DNA of 57,596 bases from Bacillota bacterium. GTDB lineage: Bacteria > Bacillota > Clostridia > Acetivibrionales > DSM-1351. The notes below the pieces were generated by a model, which was not told the origin of the DNA, made no database searches, and saw nothing but the letters and a program-made list of their open reading frames with translations. Made by a program: the position numbers and the translations under genes. Every line of letters starts with the position of its first letter. Position 1 is the first letter of the stretch. Shown here in pieces: positions 1-8,990 of the stretch. The DNA is taken from assembly GCA_023416275.1 (NCBI GenBank), contig JAEZIB010000050.1, forward strand, positions 1-57,596, written 5' to 3'.

Positions 1-866
1 TTTAGTGCAGAAACTATCGGTTTGATAGTTATGCTTAGTTTTTTTGTTGTTAATGAAAATTCATTTATTCTTTCAAATGCTGCAAATATTGTATTTTTAA
101 TGTCTAAATTTGGGTTACCCCATAATATTTCCAGCTCTTTGTCTACTATGCTATCTAAACTTATTGTAAAACTATCGACACATTCAGAAAGCTCTTCAAT
201 ATTTATAGAGTTTAAAAGTGTGCCATTAGTTATAAAATGGGTTTCTAAGCCTATACTCTTTGCTACATTGCAAAGTTCAATCAAATCATTGTTCAAGGTA
301 GGTTCTCCGCCAGTAAATATAACTTTGGTACCATGCATATTTTTAAATTCCATTAATAATTTAATAAAGTTGTCTTTTGATACCCTAGATTCTGATCTAC
401 TATTTATCCTTTTATGTCTTTCTTTTTTATTAAAGCAATAGATACAATTTAAATTACATTTATCTGTTAAGCTTATATAAATATCATTAAAAGGGTATTT
501 CTCTATTGCATTAACATCATAAATTTCATTCATCCAGTCAGCCTCTGGTGGCGTGCTGTTGTATGACAAAAAACCATTTTGTATCAAATCCTCAATAAAA
601 GGCATAACATCTTCTTGAAATATTGAATCAGTAATTTGATAGTGTTTAATTACCTTTTCTTTAACAATGCTCAGACTATTACTAGTGTGGATTGCATTAT
701 ATATTGATGCGCCTATTTCATCGATTGTAATCCAGTAATGTACTGATGGATTAAATAGAATATAGATGTTCTGATTGTTATCAATAATAGACTCATAATT
801 TTCAACTTTATATAAGTAATTAGTATAATTATCAAATAAGTTGATTTCTTTATTTACAGTTTGCAT
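1..866 (-). CDS. Radical SAM peptide maturase, C-terminus cut by window edge
   Basis: Open frame on the minus strand from ATG at 866 (AAGGGG upstream) to the window edge, 288 codons visible. Residues about 10-105 look like a PqqD-type peptide-recognition domain. Cys137, Cys141 and Cys144 (CNLNCIYC) form the CxxxCxxC site that binds the radical-SAM 4Fe-4S cluster, followed by FTGGEPTLN, the SAM-binding motif. A PqqD-like domain fused to a radical SAM domain is typical of enzymes that modify ribosomally made peptides. The gene lies 101 bp downstream of a small double-glycine peptide on the same strand. Whether a C-terminal SPASM domain exists is unknown because the gene runs off the window. The modification type cannot be told; neither candidate precursor contains Cys. 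Confidence 0.9.
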   Translation of the reverse strand, partial: MQTVNKEINLFDNYTNYLYKVENYESIIDNNQNIYILFNPSVHYWITIDEIGASIYNAIHTSNSLSIVKEKVIKHYQITDSIFQEDVMPFIEDLIQNGFLSYNSTPPEADWMNEIYDVNAIEKYPFNDIYISLTDKCNLNCIYCFNKKERHKRINSRSESRVSKDNFIKLLMEFKNMHGTKVIFTGGEPTLNNDLIELCNVAKSIGLETHFITNGTLLNSINIEELSECVDSFTISLDSIVDKELEILWGNPNLDIKNTIFAAFERINEFSLTTKKLSITIKPIVSAL

Positions 867-967
867 AAGATAGCCCCTTGTACCTTTATTTTTGTAAGCA
901 GGTCTATTCAAGTATTTAAAATATTAAAAAGTAACTTATAACTTACGTATATTTTTTTATCTAAAGA

Positions 968-1162
968 TTATTTTTTTACTATAATATCTGTAAAATCGAA
1001 TGGTCTTGCTATCACTCCACTTAATGGCGGAAAGATTGGAATACCAATTGGTAATTTTGTGGTAACTATGCCTCCGTTTGTTTCAAGTGATTCTTTCTCT
1101 GATATTTCATCAAGATTGACTTTATTAAAATCAGGTTTTTGTATTGATGGTTTTTTCCACAT
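968..1162 (-). CDS. Putative double-glycine precursor peptide A
   Basis: 64-residue peptide with a very strong ribosome-binding site (TAAGGAGG, 8 bases before ATG). The N-terminal half is charged and ends in SLETNGG (Gly30-Gly31), which resembles a C39-peptidase leader. The remaining 33 residues are hydrophobic and proline-rich (KLPIGIPIFPPLSGVIARP) with a charged end. It sits directly upstream of the radical SAM gene on the same strand, as expected for a maturase substrate. It contains no Cys, so a thioether product is unlikely. I do not recognise a named family; assignment as a precursor rests on size, the GG site, the ribosome-binding site and the neighbours. Confidence 0.7.
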   Translation of the reverse strand: MWKKPSIQKPDFNKVNLDEISEKESLETNGGIVTTKLPIGIPIFPPLSGVIARPFDFTDIIVKK

Positions 1163-1888
1163 AATGAAAATACCTCCTTAAATAATTTTGTATAAAAACT
1201 ACTTAAAAACGACCTGCTTATACAAACTATACCATAATTTTAAATTAGTGTAAAACATTGTTTGGGAATTTATTTCTGATTATAAGAAAAATATAGGAAA
1301 TTATAATTTTAAATAGATAAAAATGTAAAATACATAAGTATTAATTATAAATTAGTATAAAAAATACAAAAAAATAGGAATATTATATTTAATTGTAATA
1401 AAATATATAGTATACTAATTGTAGTACAAAATTGGAATAAAAATCAATAAAGAGTATTAATAGAACTCAAGACTCAACTGTATTTTTGATAATGCTTCAT
1501 TAGAATAGGAAGAGGATTCTTTTGGAAAACCTCTAGACCAGTTTATTTTAGTGTCAGGTGAATATACCCTGTTTCACACAGTTAACCATTATAGTGCCAT
1601 TGCTAAAGTACTCCAATAGAGTATTTGATTTCATTTTAATAAAATAATTGTGTATAGTCATTTTTACAAAATGTTGCTTTATATATTGGCTTGTATTTGT
1701 TTGAGTTCTGATATGCTATAGTAGTGAATTTTTATGTAAATAGCATAAAAACAGTTTTCTATAGTATATAGGATTTTTTAAATGAATGAAGTTTTTTAGT
1801 TATTGCTTGAACTTCTGTTGCCAATATAGATTAAAAAAACACATTTGTAAAAATACATATAAAAACCAATAAAAAGGGGTGAAGAGAG
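1163..1888. other. Divergent intergenic region of the peptide locus
   Basis: A 726-base, very AT-rich gap between the divergently transcribed peptide genes. I found no convincing ORF with a ribosome-binding site on either strand. It must hold the promoters of both peptide transcripts, but I could not choose one confidently among many AT-rich candidates. Confidence 0.5.
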
Positions 1889-2035
1889 ATGACAAACCTA
1901 AGTACTAATTTTTCAGAATTAACTTACAATGAGTCTGTTGAGGTTGAAGGAGGAACGGTAATAAATCCTGCACTTGGTCCACTAATCATGGTAATACCAA
2001 TTTTGTATCCTGAAATATTTTTCCCAGGCAAGTAG
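1889..2035 (+). CDS. Putative double-glycine precursor peptide B
   Basis: 48-residue peptide, ATG at 1889 preceded by AAAGGGGTGAAGAGAG. Residues 1-22 form an acidic leader ending in SVEVEGG (Gly21-Gly22), a good match to double-glycine leaders cut by C39 peptidases. The predicted 26-residue remainder is hydrophobic (NPALGPLIMVIPILYP) and lacks Cys, Trp and Lys except a C-terminal Lys. It is oriented toward the C39-ABC exporter 360 bp downstream, with a MITE-like repeat between them. Its core shares the pattern Leu/Ile-rich, Ile-Pro-Ile and Pro with peptide A. It could be an unmodified bacteriocin or signal peptide rather than a maturase substrate. Confidence 0.72.
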   Translation: MTNLSTNFSELTYNESVEVEGGTVINPALGPLIMVIPILYPEIFFPGK

Positions 2036-2155
2036 TAATTGCATATAAATTTCTAAGGGTCAAAAATAAAGATACGTTAAGTATTATTTAGTATGATTTT
2101 CTTTGAAAATAGTGTGTTTTAGCAATATTTACAAAATTGATAAACTATAGTAACA

Positions 2156-2307
2156 TTATAATGAGGCAAGAAAATGTCCCCCACTTCTATAAGTGGCGGG
2201 TACCACTTTGATTTTCAGGCGGTGAGAATATCTCCCGTTGAAACGCCGTTGATGTAATAAAATTTTTCTACAATCGAAAAATTTCATTTTGAATCTAGGT
2301 GTTATAA
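2156..2307 (+). mobile_element. MITE-like repeat, copy 1
   Basis: About 150 bp starting TTATAATGAGGCAAGAAAAT and ending GAATCTAGGTGTTATAA, with no coding potential. It has a hairpin near the left end (CCACTT-CTAT-AAGTGG) and one near the right end (AAATTTTTC-TACAATC-GAAAAATTT). Short terminal inverted repeats approximate TTATAACG. Five related copies occur at 9008, 14815, 28426, 30121 and 55939. It separates peptide B from its exporter gene. Confidence 0.85.
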
Positions 2308-2393
2308 GAAAGACGGTGTGAATGGCTAAAATATTAGTAGTTCACATCGTTTTTGGCAAATTATACAAAAAATCATATACAAATGGAGATTAT

Positions 2394-4757
2394 ATGATGC
2401 AAACCCCGTTTAAACGATATTACTGTATCCGACAGCATGACATTACCGACTGTGGTGCGGCATGTCTTGCGACGATAAGCAAACAATATGGTTTTAAAAC
2501 ATCAATAACTAAAATAAGAGAGGTTGCAGGAACAGACAAACAGGGAACGAACGCATATGGAGTAATTAAAGCAGCAGAAGGTCTTGGTTTCACTGCAAAG
2601 GGAGTAAAAGGCAACAAAGAAGCCTTTTTTTCTGAATTTCCTCTGCCCTGCATCGCACATGTAGTTGTAGAAGGTTCTCTTCTGCACTATGTAGTTATAC
2701 ATAAAATCACTAAAAATCAGGTACTAGTTGCTGACCCAGGTAAGGGGATTGTGAAATATACGCATGAGGATTTCTTTAAAATTTGGACAGGCGTGCTTAT
2801 ACTGATGGTTCCTAATGTTACCTTCAAAAAGGGAGATGAGACAAAGGGGCTTTTTTCGCGTTTCTTTAATTTAATGATGCCACAAAAGAAGCTTTTGATT
2901 AATATATTTTTTACTTCACTCATATATACTATGCTGGGTGTTGCAGCTTCATTTTATTTTACATTTCTTTTAGATGATATTCTCCAGTATAATCTTGAAA
3001 AAACCTTGCATGTAATATCAATAGGGATTATTTTGCTATATTTATTTCAAACCTTGCTTGGGGCATTCCGTTCCCACATGGTGCTATATCTTTCACAGAA
3101 AATAGATATACCGCTTATATTAGGGTATTATCAGCATGTTCTTGGACTTCCGATGAATTTTTTCGGAACAAGAAAGGTAGGAGAAATAATTTCACGTTTC
3201 ATGGATGCTTCAAAGGTTCGTGATGCAATTTCAGGTGCTACGCTAACAATAATGATAGATACGCTGATGGCTGTGGCTGGAGCTATAATTTTATATACTC
3301 AGAATTCCATGCTTTTTGTTATAGCAGTAATAATAGCGGCTGTGTACGGAATAATAGTATTTGCTTTTAATAAACCCATAAAAAATGTTAATAAGGAGCA
3401 AATGGAACAAAATGCACAATTGACATCTTATCTGGTAGAGTCATTAAATGGAATTGAAACTGTAAAAACCTTTAATGCAGAGTCAGAAGCATCACTAAAG
3501 ACTGAAGGCAAGTTTATAAAGCTTCTCAGAGCAATATTCAAGGGAGGAATAATATATAATATTCAGAGCTCCGTAACAGGGTTTACAGCACTTGTTGGTG
3601 GTGTTGTTATTCTTTGGGTTGGAGCATGGAATGTTATTCACGGTAATATGACAGCTGGACAGCTACTTTCCTTTAATGCCCTTTTAGGATATTTTCTAGA
3701 ACCAATTAAAAATCTGATAAATCTTCAGCCTATGCTGCAAACTGCAATTGTAGCTTCTGACAGGTTAGGTGAGATATTTGATCTTGAGCTTGAAAAAGGG
3801 GAAAATGAGGATAAGCAAATAAAACCTTCCGATTTAAAAGGAGATATATGCTTTCAGGACTTGGATTTCAGATATGGCACTCGTGCGTTGGTATTAAATA
3901 CCATAAATTTAACAATAAAGTATGGAGAGAAGATTGCATTTGTTGGTGAGAGCGGTTCTGGTAAAACTACTTTGGTAAAACTGCTTATGAATCTTTATCC
4001 TTGGGAAAAAGGCGAAATAACCATAAAGGGGTACAATGTTAAAGATATAAATTATGATGTGTTGAGAGAAAAGATTGCATACATATCCCAGGACATTTTT
4101 ATGTTTAGCGGAACGATACGAGAAAATTTATGCCTTGGGAATAAAACACTTGAAATGGAACAAATTATCGAAGCATGCAAAATGGCGCAGGCTCACGATT
4201 TTATAAATAAATTTCCTCTTAGATACGAAACCAATTTAGAAGAAAATGGTGCAAATTTATCTGGGGGTCAAAAGCAAAGACTGGCAATCGCTAGGGCAAT
4301 ACTAAAAAAACCTGATATATTTATAATGGACGAAGCCACAAGCAATCTGGATTCTATTGCAGAAAAGGCAATTGAGAGAACTATTGAGACAGTATGCAAA
4401 GGAGTCACAACAATAATAATTGCACATAGGCTAAGTACTATTAAGCGCTGTGACAGGATATACGTAATGGAAGATGGTAAGATAATTGAAACAGGCAGCC
4501 ATGTTGAACTTATGAGTAATGGCGGCAGATATTATGAGCTTTGGAAGGAGCAGTTGCCTGACAACATTGATGGCAATATTGTTAAAGGTACAAATGATAA
4601 TGATTCTCGTAATAAGAATGCAAATGGTGATGTGAACTCAAAAAAAGAAAACTCCACTAATCAAGACAATACACTTTCTCAGGTGGCAGCGTCATCTGCT
4701 CAAATTCCAGCGCAATTCGGTATTGCTACTGAAGGTTTGGAAAAGGAGGGAGGTTAG
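2394..4757 (+). CDS. C39 peptidase-containing ABC exporter (PCAT type)
   Basis: 787-residue exporter that cleaves double-glycine leaders and transports the mature peptide across the membrane. I start it at ATG 2394, which has GGAG five bases upstream; an in-frame ATG at 2322 lies in the repeat tail and has no good site. Residues 1-125 are a C39 peptidase with Cys20 (TDCGAACL), His98 (LLHYVVIH) and Asp114 (ADPG). A six-helix ABC membrane domain follows (about 150-440). The nucleotide-binding domain has Walker A at 518 (GESGSGKTT), LSGGQ at 622 and Walker B near 648 (IFIMDEATSNLD). The last ~50 residues are an unusual Asn/Asp/Lys-rich tail. The HlyD-type gene follows after one base. Confidence 0.95.
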   Translation: MMQTPFKRYYCIRQHDITDCGAACLATISKQYGFKTSITKIREVAGTDKQGTNAYGVIKAAEGLGFTAKGVKGNKEAFFSEFPLPCIAHVVVEGSLLHYVVIHKITKNQVLVADPGKGIVKYTHEDFFKIWTGVLILMVPNVTFKKGDETKGLFSRFFNLMMPQKKLLINIFFTSLIYTMLGVAASFYFTFLLDDILQYNLEKTLHVISIGIILLYLFQTLLGAFRSHMVLYLSQKIDIPLILGYYQHVLGLPMNFFGTRKVGEIISRFMDASKVRDAISGATLTIMIDTLMAVAGAIILYTQNSMLFVIAVIIAAVYGIIVFAFNKPIKNVNKEQMEQNAQLTSYLVESLNGIETVKTFNAESEASLKTEGKFIKLLRAIFKGGIIYNIQSSVTGFTALVGGVVILWVGAWNVIHGNMTAGQLLSFNALLGYFLEPIKNLINLQPMLQTAIVASDRLGEIFDLELEKGENEDKQIKPSDLKGDICFQDLDFRYGTRALVLNTINLTIKYGEKIAFVGESGSGKTTLVKLLMNLYPWEKGEITIKGYNVKDINYDVLREKIAYISQDIFMFSGTIRENLCLGNKTLEMEQIIEACKMAQAHDFINKFPLRYETNLEENGANLSGGQKQRLAIARAILKKPDIFIMDEATSNLDSIAEKAIERTIETVCKGVTTIIIAHRLSTIKRCDRIYVMEDGKIIETGSHVELMSNGGRYYELWKEQLPDNIDGNIVKGTNDNDSRNKNANGDVNSKKENSTNQDNTLSQVAASSAQIPAQFGIATEGLEKEGG

Positions 4758-4758
4758 T

Positions 4759-6639
4759 ATGAAAGATATTTTAATAGATATAAACGACCTTACTGACAGT
4801 CGAGAAATGTATCGTTCAAAGCCTCATTCCTTTGTATGGATATTTACATATATTATTATTACTCTGGTAATAGCAGCTATTTTGTGGGCAGGCTTTGGGA
4901 AAAAAGAAATTGTAATAAAAGCAAGTGGGCAGGTGAGACCTGAAGCAGGTATCAGCACAGTTACTAACATTGTTGCAGGAGAGATTGAAAGTATAAATTA
5001 TAAGCAAGGGATGACTGTAAAAGCGGGAGACATATTATACATAATCAAGCATGACTATCTTCTGACAGAGAGGGAGGCTCATAATACTCAGCTTGTAGAC
5101 CTTCGCAAAGAATTATCAAATCTTAATATGTACAGAAAATCAATTCTTTCTGGTACAAATGAATTTGATAAAATTAGTGAGCCAATGTACTACGAAAAGG
5201 TTAGAAAGCTGCTGCTGGATATCCACTACACCCAGTTAGATACAAACTATAAAATGACAAAGCTGAAAGAAGAGCGCAGTATCAATAACAGCCAGCTTTC
5301 AGATTATCAGACTGAGTTAGCTTGTCTAAAGAAATATATTCAGTCGTTAGATGATAATAAGAATTACTTAGTAGATAGCGGCGAAATTGAAAAGCAATAC
5401 AGCCAAAAGTATGAAAGTTATATGATTTCTCATAAGGATATCCAGCGTAAATTTGACCAGCAGTCAAATGAAATTAAAAATAATAACTTTGAGGCTTTAA
5501 AGCAAACGCTGGAATATGAAAGAAAATTATTAAGTGCTTATGAAACTCTCAAAAAAAGTGTTAATGTAGGAGAAAACTATTTTTCTGTAAGTGACAGTAA
5601 CAGAGTACTTTATACAGATTATATATATAAACTCAATACCCTTAAAAACACATATAATGAGCAAAAACGTGTGTATGAGGCTTATGAAGCGTTAAGCGGA
5701 GTAGAAATATCAAAGTCTGAGCTTGAAAATGCCAGAACTCAGATGCAAAAGGCAGAAGGAGAATATGCTGCTTTCATAAGTAACTTTTTATCAGATATAG
5801 ATAAAACCATTAGTGAAAAGAAAATAAGAGTGGCTGAGTTAGAAAGCAGTATTTCTGGCACTTTGGATAAAGACACACTTTTAGAGTTAAATGATAAGGA
5901 TAAAGAAAGTGCTATCAAAAAGCTCTATATAAATGAGAGACAGGCAGCTTCTGACTTAATGGATAATTTGACAGACAATATAAATTCACTTAGGCTCAAT
6001 ATAGTATTAGGAGAAGCTGAATTAAAGACAATTTCGGACGCAACTGGTAATAATAAAAATAATATTAATTACTCAGTGGTAGAAAGGACAAAGTCTCAGG
6101 AAATTATAGCAACAGATGAAAAAATAAAAAATATTTATGATAATATTGCTGCAATAGAACAGAACATAAAAAAGTTACAATTGGATATTGATAGTGCTAT
6201 TGTGAGAGCTAATATAAATGGAGTAGTAAACGTATTATTGCAAATATACGAAGGCGACTTTGTGGCAAGCGGAAATGAGATTTTGACAGTAATACCCAAC
6301 AATAATTCTCGCTTTACAATGCAAATCCATGTTAACAACCAAGATATTGGAGAAATACATATAGGAGATGCCGTTAAGTATAGCATTGCAGCACTTCCGT
6401 ATCAGGAATACGGTCAGATTACGGGAAGTATAACCAGCATATCAAAGGATTCTACAATAGATAAGAACACAGGACATAGTTTTTATACTGTTGAGGCTAC
6501 TGTTCCTAATACAAAACTTTTCACTAAATCAGGAAAACAGGAAGAAATTAAAGTGGGTATGTTGTGTGAGGCAAATGTCGTAACCAAGCAAAAAAGTTAT
6601 TTAACATACTTCCTTGAGAAGATTAATTTGCTGGACTAG
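4759..6639 (+). CDS. HlyD-family adaptor of the peptide exporter
   Basis: 626-residue membrane-fusion-type protein. I start it at ATG 4759, preceded by AAGGAGGGAGG, one base after the exporter stop; the longer frame from 4723 overlaps the exporter and lacks a site. One membrane helix lies near residues 25-47, followed by a biotinyl-lipoyl half (GQVRPEAGISTV...GEIESINYKQGMTVKAGD). A long coiled coil spans about 90-470 (many Glu/Lys/Asn heptads). The second lipoyl half (GVVNVLLQIYEGDFV) and a beta-barrel segment complete the fold. In Gram-positive peptide exporters such accessory proteins pair with C39 transporters; the pair here forms an operon. Confidence 0.92.
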   Translation: MKDILIDINDLTDSREMYRSKPHSFVWIFTYIIITLVIAAILWAGFGKKEIVIKASGQVRPEAGISTVTNIVAGEIESINYKQGMTVKAGDILYIIKHDYLLTEREAHNTQLVDLRKELSNLNMYRKSILSGTNEFDKISEPMYYEKVRKLLLDIHYTQLDTNYKMTKLKEERSINNSQLSDYQTELACLKKYIQSLDDNKNYLVDSGEIEKQYSQKYESYMISHKDIQRKFDQQSNEIKNNNFEALKQTLEYERKLLSAYETLKKSVNVGENYFSVSDSNRVLYTDYIYKLNTLKNTYNEQKRVYEAYEALSGVEISKSELENARTQMQKAEGEYAAFISNFLSDIDKTISEKKIRVAELESSISGTLDKDTLLELNDKDKESAIKKLYINERQAASDLMDNLTDNINSLRLNIVLGEAELKTISDATGNNKNNINYSVVERTKSQEIIATDEKIKNIYDNIAAIEQNIKKLQLDIDSAIVRANINGVVNVLLQIYEGDFVASGNEILTVIPNNNSRFTMQIHVNNQDIGEIHIGDAVKYSIAALPYQEYGQITGSITSISKDSTIDKNTGHSFYTVEATVPNTKLFTKSGKQEEIKVGMLCEANVVTKQKSYLTYFLEKINLLD

Positions 6640-6842
6640 ACAGCATAACTGTGTGAATCAAAGGGTCTCTGTTAAAAGACAATTTTTATTAAACAAATAT
6701 AATTTTGGGCTGACTGATAAAATTACAGTAAAAGAAGCAGAGCTAAACTATATGCATAACAAGTTTAAATTGTGGAATACCATTTATGGGTTTTCTAAGG
6801 CTTATAGAAAAATTAAGAAATATATTAGTGGGAATATAGAAT

Positions 6843-6878
6843 AGGAAAGTTGATTTCGATAACTAAATCAACTTTCCT
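6843..6878. terminator. Convergent hairpin between the exporter operon and asnB
   Basis: A perfect 14-bp stem (AGGAAAGTTGATTT / AAATCAACTTTCCT) with an 8-base loop lies between two convergent transcripts. The T-tract is weak on both sides, so it may act on both strands or only modestly. Confidence 0.65.
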
Positions 6879-6918
6879 AATCCAAATTGGCTACTAGTTT
6901 CATTTGACAGTAGCTTGC

Positions 6919-8799
6919 CTATACAAGCTGTACATTATACTCCCTAAACCAATAATCCAGTTGAACAAGCCAAGCAATAAGCTGCGGTCTGCCCATTAAC
7001 TGCCCATACCAAGTAATGTTGCTACTAGACTGCAGTATAGTGAGGGTATCTGAGTGAATAATATCTTTCAAAATAGATTTTGGATTAGAAATAGTTTCTT
7101 GAAACATATTTATTATAATTGATTCGTACAAGGGATTATGTGTTTTGGGATATGGACTCTTTTTCCTGTGTAGAATTTTATCTGGAAGATATTGACTCAT
7201 TGAGGTTCTTAAAAGCGATTTTTCAACACGGTTTTTAAATTTTATATTCCAAGGCACATTAAAAACATACTCAAGAATTCTGTGATCGGAGAAGGGAACA
7301 CGAACCTCTAGTCCGTTTGCCATAGACATACGATCTTTACGCTCCAAAAGTGAAGACATGAACCATTTTACAGAAAGCCAGGTTGCAATTCTGCTGGTTT
7401 TCATACTTTGTGATTCATTATTGACTAATGGACATTCATTTTTACTGTCAAGATACATTTGTTTTATATAGTCTAAGCCTTGCTTTGGTTTTGCAAAATC
7501 TGAATTAAAGAAAAACACTCTTGATTCGGGATCGTGAATCCAAGGGAAAAAATCTCGATTAAGCATTTCTGATTTGTAGAACCACGGGTATCCTCCAAAT
7601 ACTTCGTCAGCACATTCACCGCTTAAAGCAACAGTGTGGCGTTTCTTAACCTCACCACAATAGTAAAGTAAAGAAGAGTCTATATCAGCCATACCTGGAA
7701 GGTCTCTGGATATTACTGCAGTTTGCAGGAGGTCTGCTATTTTTTGTTGACTTACAGACAGGACAGTATGATCTGTTCCAAGATAATTAGCTAGCCATAC
7801 AGCGTAATCATCATCGCTGTCAGGCTGGAAGTTAGTTTTTGTAAAATGTTTTTTATTTCCTTCGTACTCAAAAGAATATGAGGATAGTAGTGCTTTAGCG
7901 TTTTCGAGACAACTAAGATTTATGTCATTGGAGCTATAACAACCTGATTTTTGTTTGTAGGACATGGCTGCAGATGTAATAATAGAGGAATCCAAGCCGC
8001 CTGATAGAAATGTGCATAAGGGAACATCAGAAACTAACTGCTTGTGAATAGCATCGGTTAAAAGGAATCTGGTTTTTTCTATAATAGTGTCTTCGCTGTC
8101 CTCTAGGGTATAGGCTTCTAAGTCCCAATATTTATATAGATTCAAGCCATTTTTATTAAATATTCCATGATATCCAGGAGATATCTCAAGTATATTTTTA
8201 AAAATACCATTATTCGTTGGGCGCATTGGAGATAAGTAAAGTAGCTGCCATATACCTTCGTTATCAATTTCTGCTTTTACTTGGGGATGCTTTAAGATAG
8301 CCTTAATCTCAGAGGCAAATATAAGACTGTTTCCTAATATAGTATAGAAGAATGGTTTGACACCCATTCTGTCTCTGGACAAATAAACTTGTTCGTTTGA
8401 ATTATCGTATACAGCAAAAGCATAAATACCATTTAACTTTTCAGAACAGCTCTTGCCCCAAACAGCATAAGAATATAGTACAACTTCTGTATCACAGTGG
8501 GTTTTGAAATGAACACCACAGCTTATAAGTTCCTGTCTGAGTTCATCAGAATTATATATTTCACCGTTATAAATTATTGTATACACATTGCCCTCAAAGT
8601 TAACTGTCATAGGCTGCAATCCATTTTTAACATCAATTATTGACAATCTGTTATGTGAAAAGCATACAAAATTATTTCTAAAGTAGCCATTTTGATCAGG
8701 TCCTCTGTGACCCATGGTTTTGTTCATTTCATTTAGAACTTCTTGAGCGACATCTATTGTAGAGTCTTTAAAATTAATAATTCCTAAAATAGAACACAT
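6919..8799 (-). CDS. asnB: Asparagine synthetase, glutamine-hydrolysing
   Basis: 626-residue enzyme making asparagine from aspartate, ATP and glutamine. The N-terminus MCSILGII places the glutaminase Cys at position 2 after Met removal, and HRGPDQNG with NGEIYNSDELR fits a class II amidotransferase. The synthetase half has the PP-loop SGGLDSS near residue 265. ATG 8799 is preceded by GGGGG. Its leader (8836-8875) carries the same six-base hairpin loop plus overlapping terminator as the other nitrogen genes here, so I read it as nitrogen-controlled central metabolism. It adjoins a peptide cluster, and AsnB-like proteins also act in some peptide pathways, so a second role cannot be excluded. 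Confidence 0.92.
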   Translation of the reverse strand: MCSILGIINFKDSTIDVAQEVLNEMNKTMGHRGPDQNGYFRNNFVCFSHNRLSIIDVKNGLQPMTVNFEGNVYTIIYNGEIYNSDELRQELISCGVHFKTHCDTEVVLYSYAVWGKSCSEKLNGIYAFAVYDNSNEQVYLSRDRMGVKPFFYTILGNSLIFASEIKAILKHPQVKAEIDNEGIWQLLYLSPMRPTNNGIFKNILEISPGYHGIFNKNGLNLYKYWDLEAYTLEDSEDTIIEKTRFLLTDAIHKQLVSDVPLCTFLSGGLDSSIITSAAMSYKQKSGCYSSNDINLSCLENAKALLSSYSFEYEGNKKHFTKTNFQPDSDDDYAVWLANYLGTDHTVLSVSQQKIADLLQTAVISRDLPGMADIDSSLLYYCGEVKKRHTVALSGECADEVFGGYPWFYKSEMLNRDFFPWIHDPESRVFFFNSDFAKPKQGLDYIKQMYLDSKNECPLVNNESQSMKTSRIATWLSVKWFMSSLLERKDRMSMANGLEVRVPFSDHRILEYVFNVPWNIKFKNRVEKSLLRTSMSQYLPDKILHRKKSPYPKTHNPLYESIIINMFQETISNPKSILKDIIHSDTLTILQSSSNITWYGQLMGRPQLIAWLVQLDYWFREYNVQLV

Positions 8800-8835
8800 G
8801 AAAATTCCCCCAAAAAAAATACTTGTTTGTCAAAT

Positions 8836-8875
8836 AAAAGAGACAATAAACATCAATGACGCCATTGTCTCTTTT
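8836..8875 (-). promoter_or_regulatory. ANTAR-type antitermination leader of asnB
   Basis: On the minus strand GAC-AATGGC-GTC (8869 to 8858) forms a short hairpin with a six-base loop having A at position 1 and G at position 4. The alternative fold pairs AAAAGAGACAAT with ATTGTCTCTTTT (12 bp) to give an intrinsic terminator ending in CTCTTTTATTT. The two folds share GACAAT, so they exclude each other. The same AATGGC loop occurs before the glutamate synthase cluster and amtB. Confidence 0.7.
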
Positions 8876-8955
8876 ATGCACTATAAATTATATGTAGCTA
8901 ATAGAAAATTTGTGCACATTTTTTGGTAAAAATTTAAGCTAATGTTATTGGAATA

Positions 8956-8984
8956 TTGACATTCTAATTTTCATATAATATTAT
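8956..8984 (+). promoter_or_regulatory. Promoter of the arsenic operon
   Basis: TTGACA at 8956-8961, a 17-base spacer and TATTAT at 8979-8984. The start site should fall near 8991, inside the palindrome listed next. It is the only strong promoter-like match between asnB and arsR, although arsR begins about 320 bp later. Confidence 0.65.
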
Positions 8985-8990
8985 ATTAGC

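Noticed and set aside
22..441. Plus-strand 139-codon ORF at the left edge
   Set aside because: It lies antisense to the radical SAM gene, whose CxxxCxxC and GGEP motifs and ribosome-binding site prove the minus strand is coding.
1163..2393. CRISPR array or origin-like repeats in the AT-rich left gap
   Set aside because: No regularly spaced direct repeats are present there; the low complexity is only AT richness.
4745..4761. GGGAGGTTAGT-ATG before the HlyD-type gene as a sixth member of the leader family
   Set aside because: The 14-base match is good, but it lies at the end of the exporter gene with no hairpin or CCACAAGTGG element upstream. Chance or a shared SD preference explains it.
6614..6844. 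76-codon ORF after the HlyD gene, or a shorter 30-codon frame from ATG 6752
   Set aside because: Neither start has a ribosome-binding site, the longer one overlaps the HlyD 3' end, and the sequence resembles no precursor peptide. A vestigial coding stretch is possible but not supportable.
6919..8799. AsnB as a lasso-peptide cyclase
   Set aside because: It keeps a complete glutaminase half with Cys2, lacks a neighbouring B-type protease, and has a nitrogen-type leader, so ordinary asparagine synthetase is the better reading.
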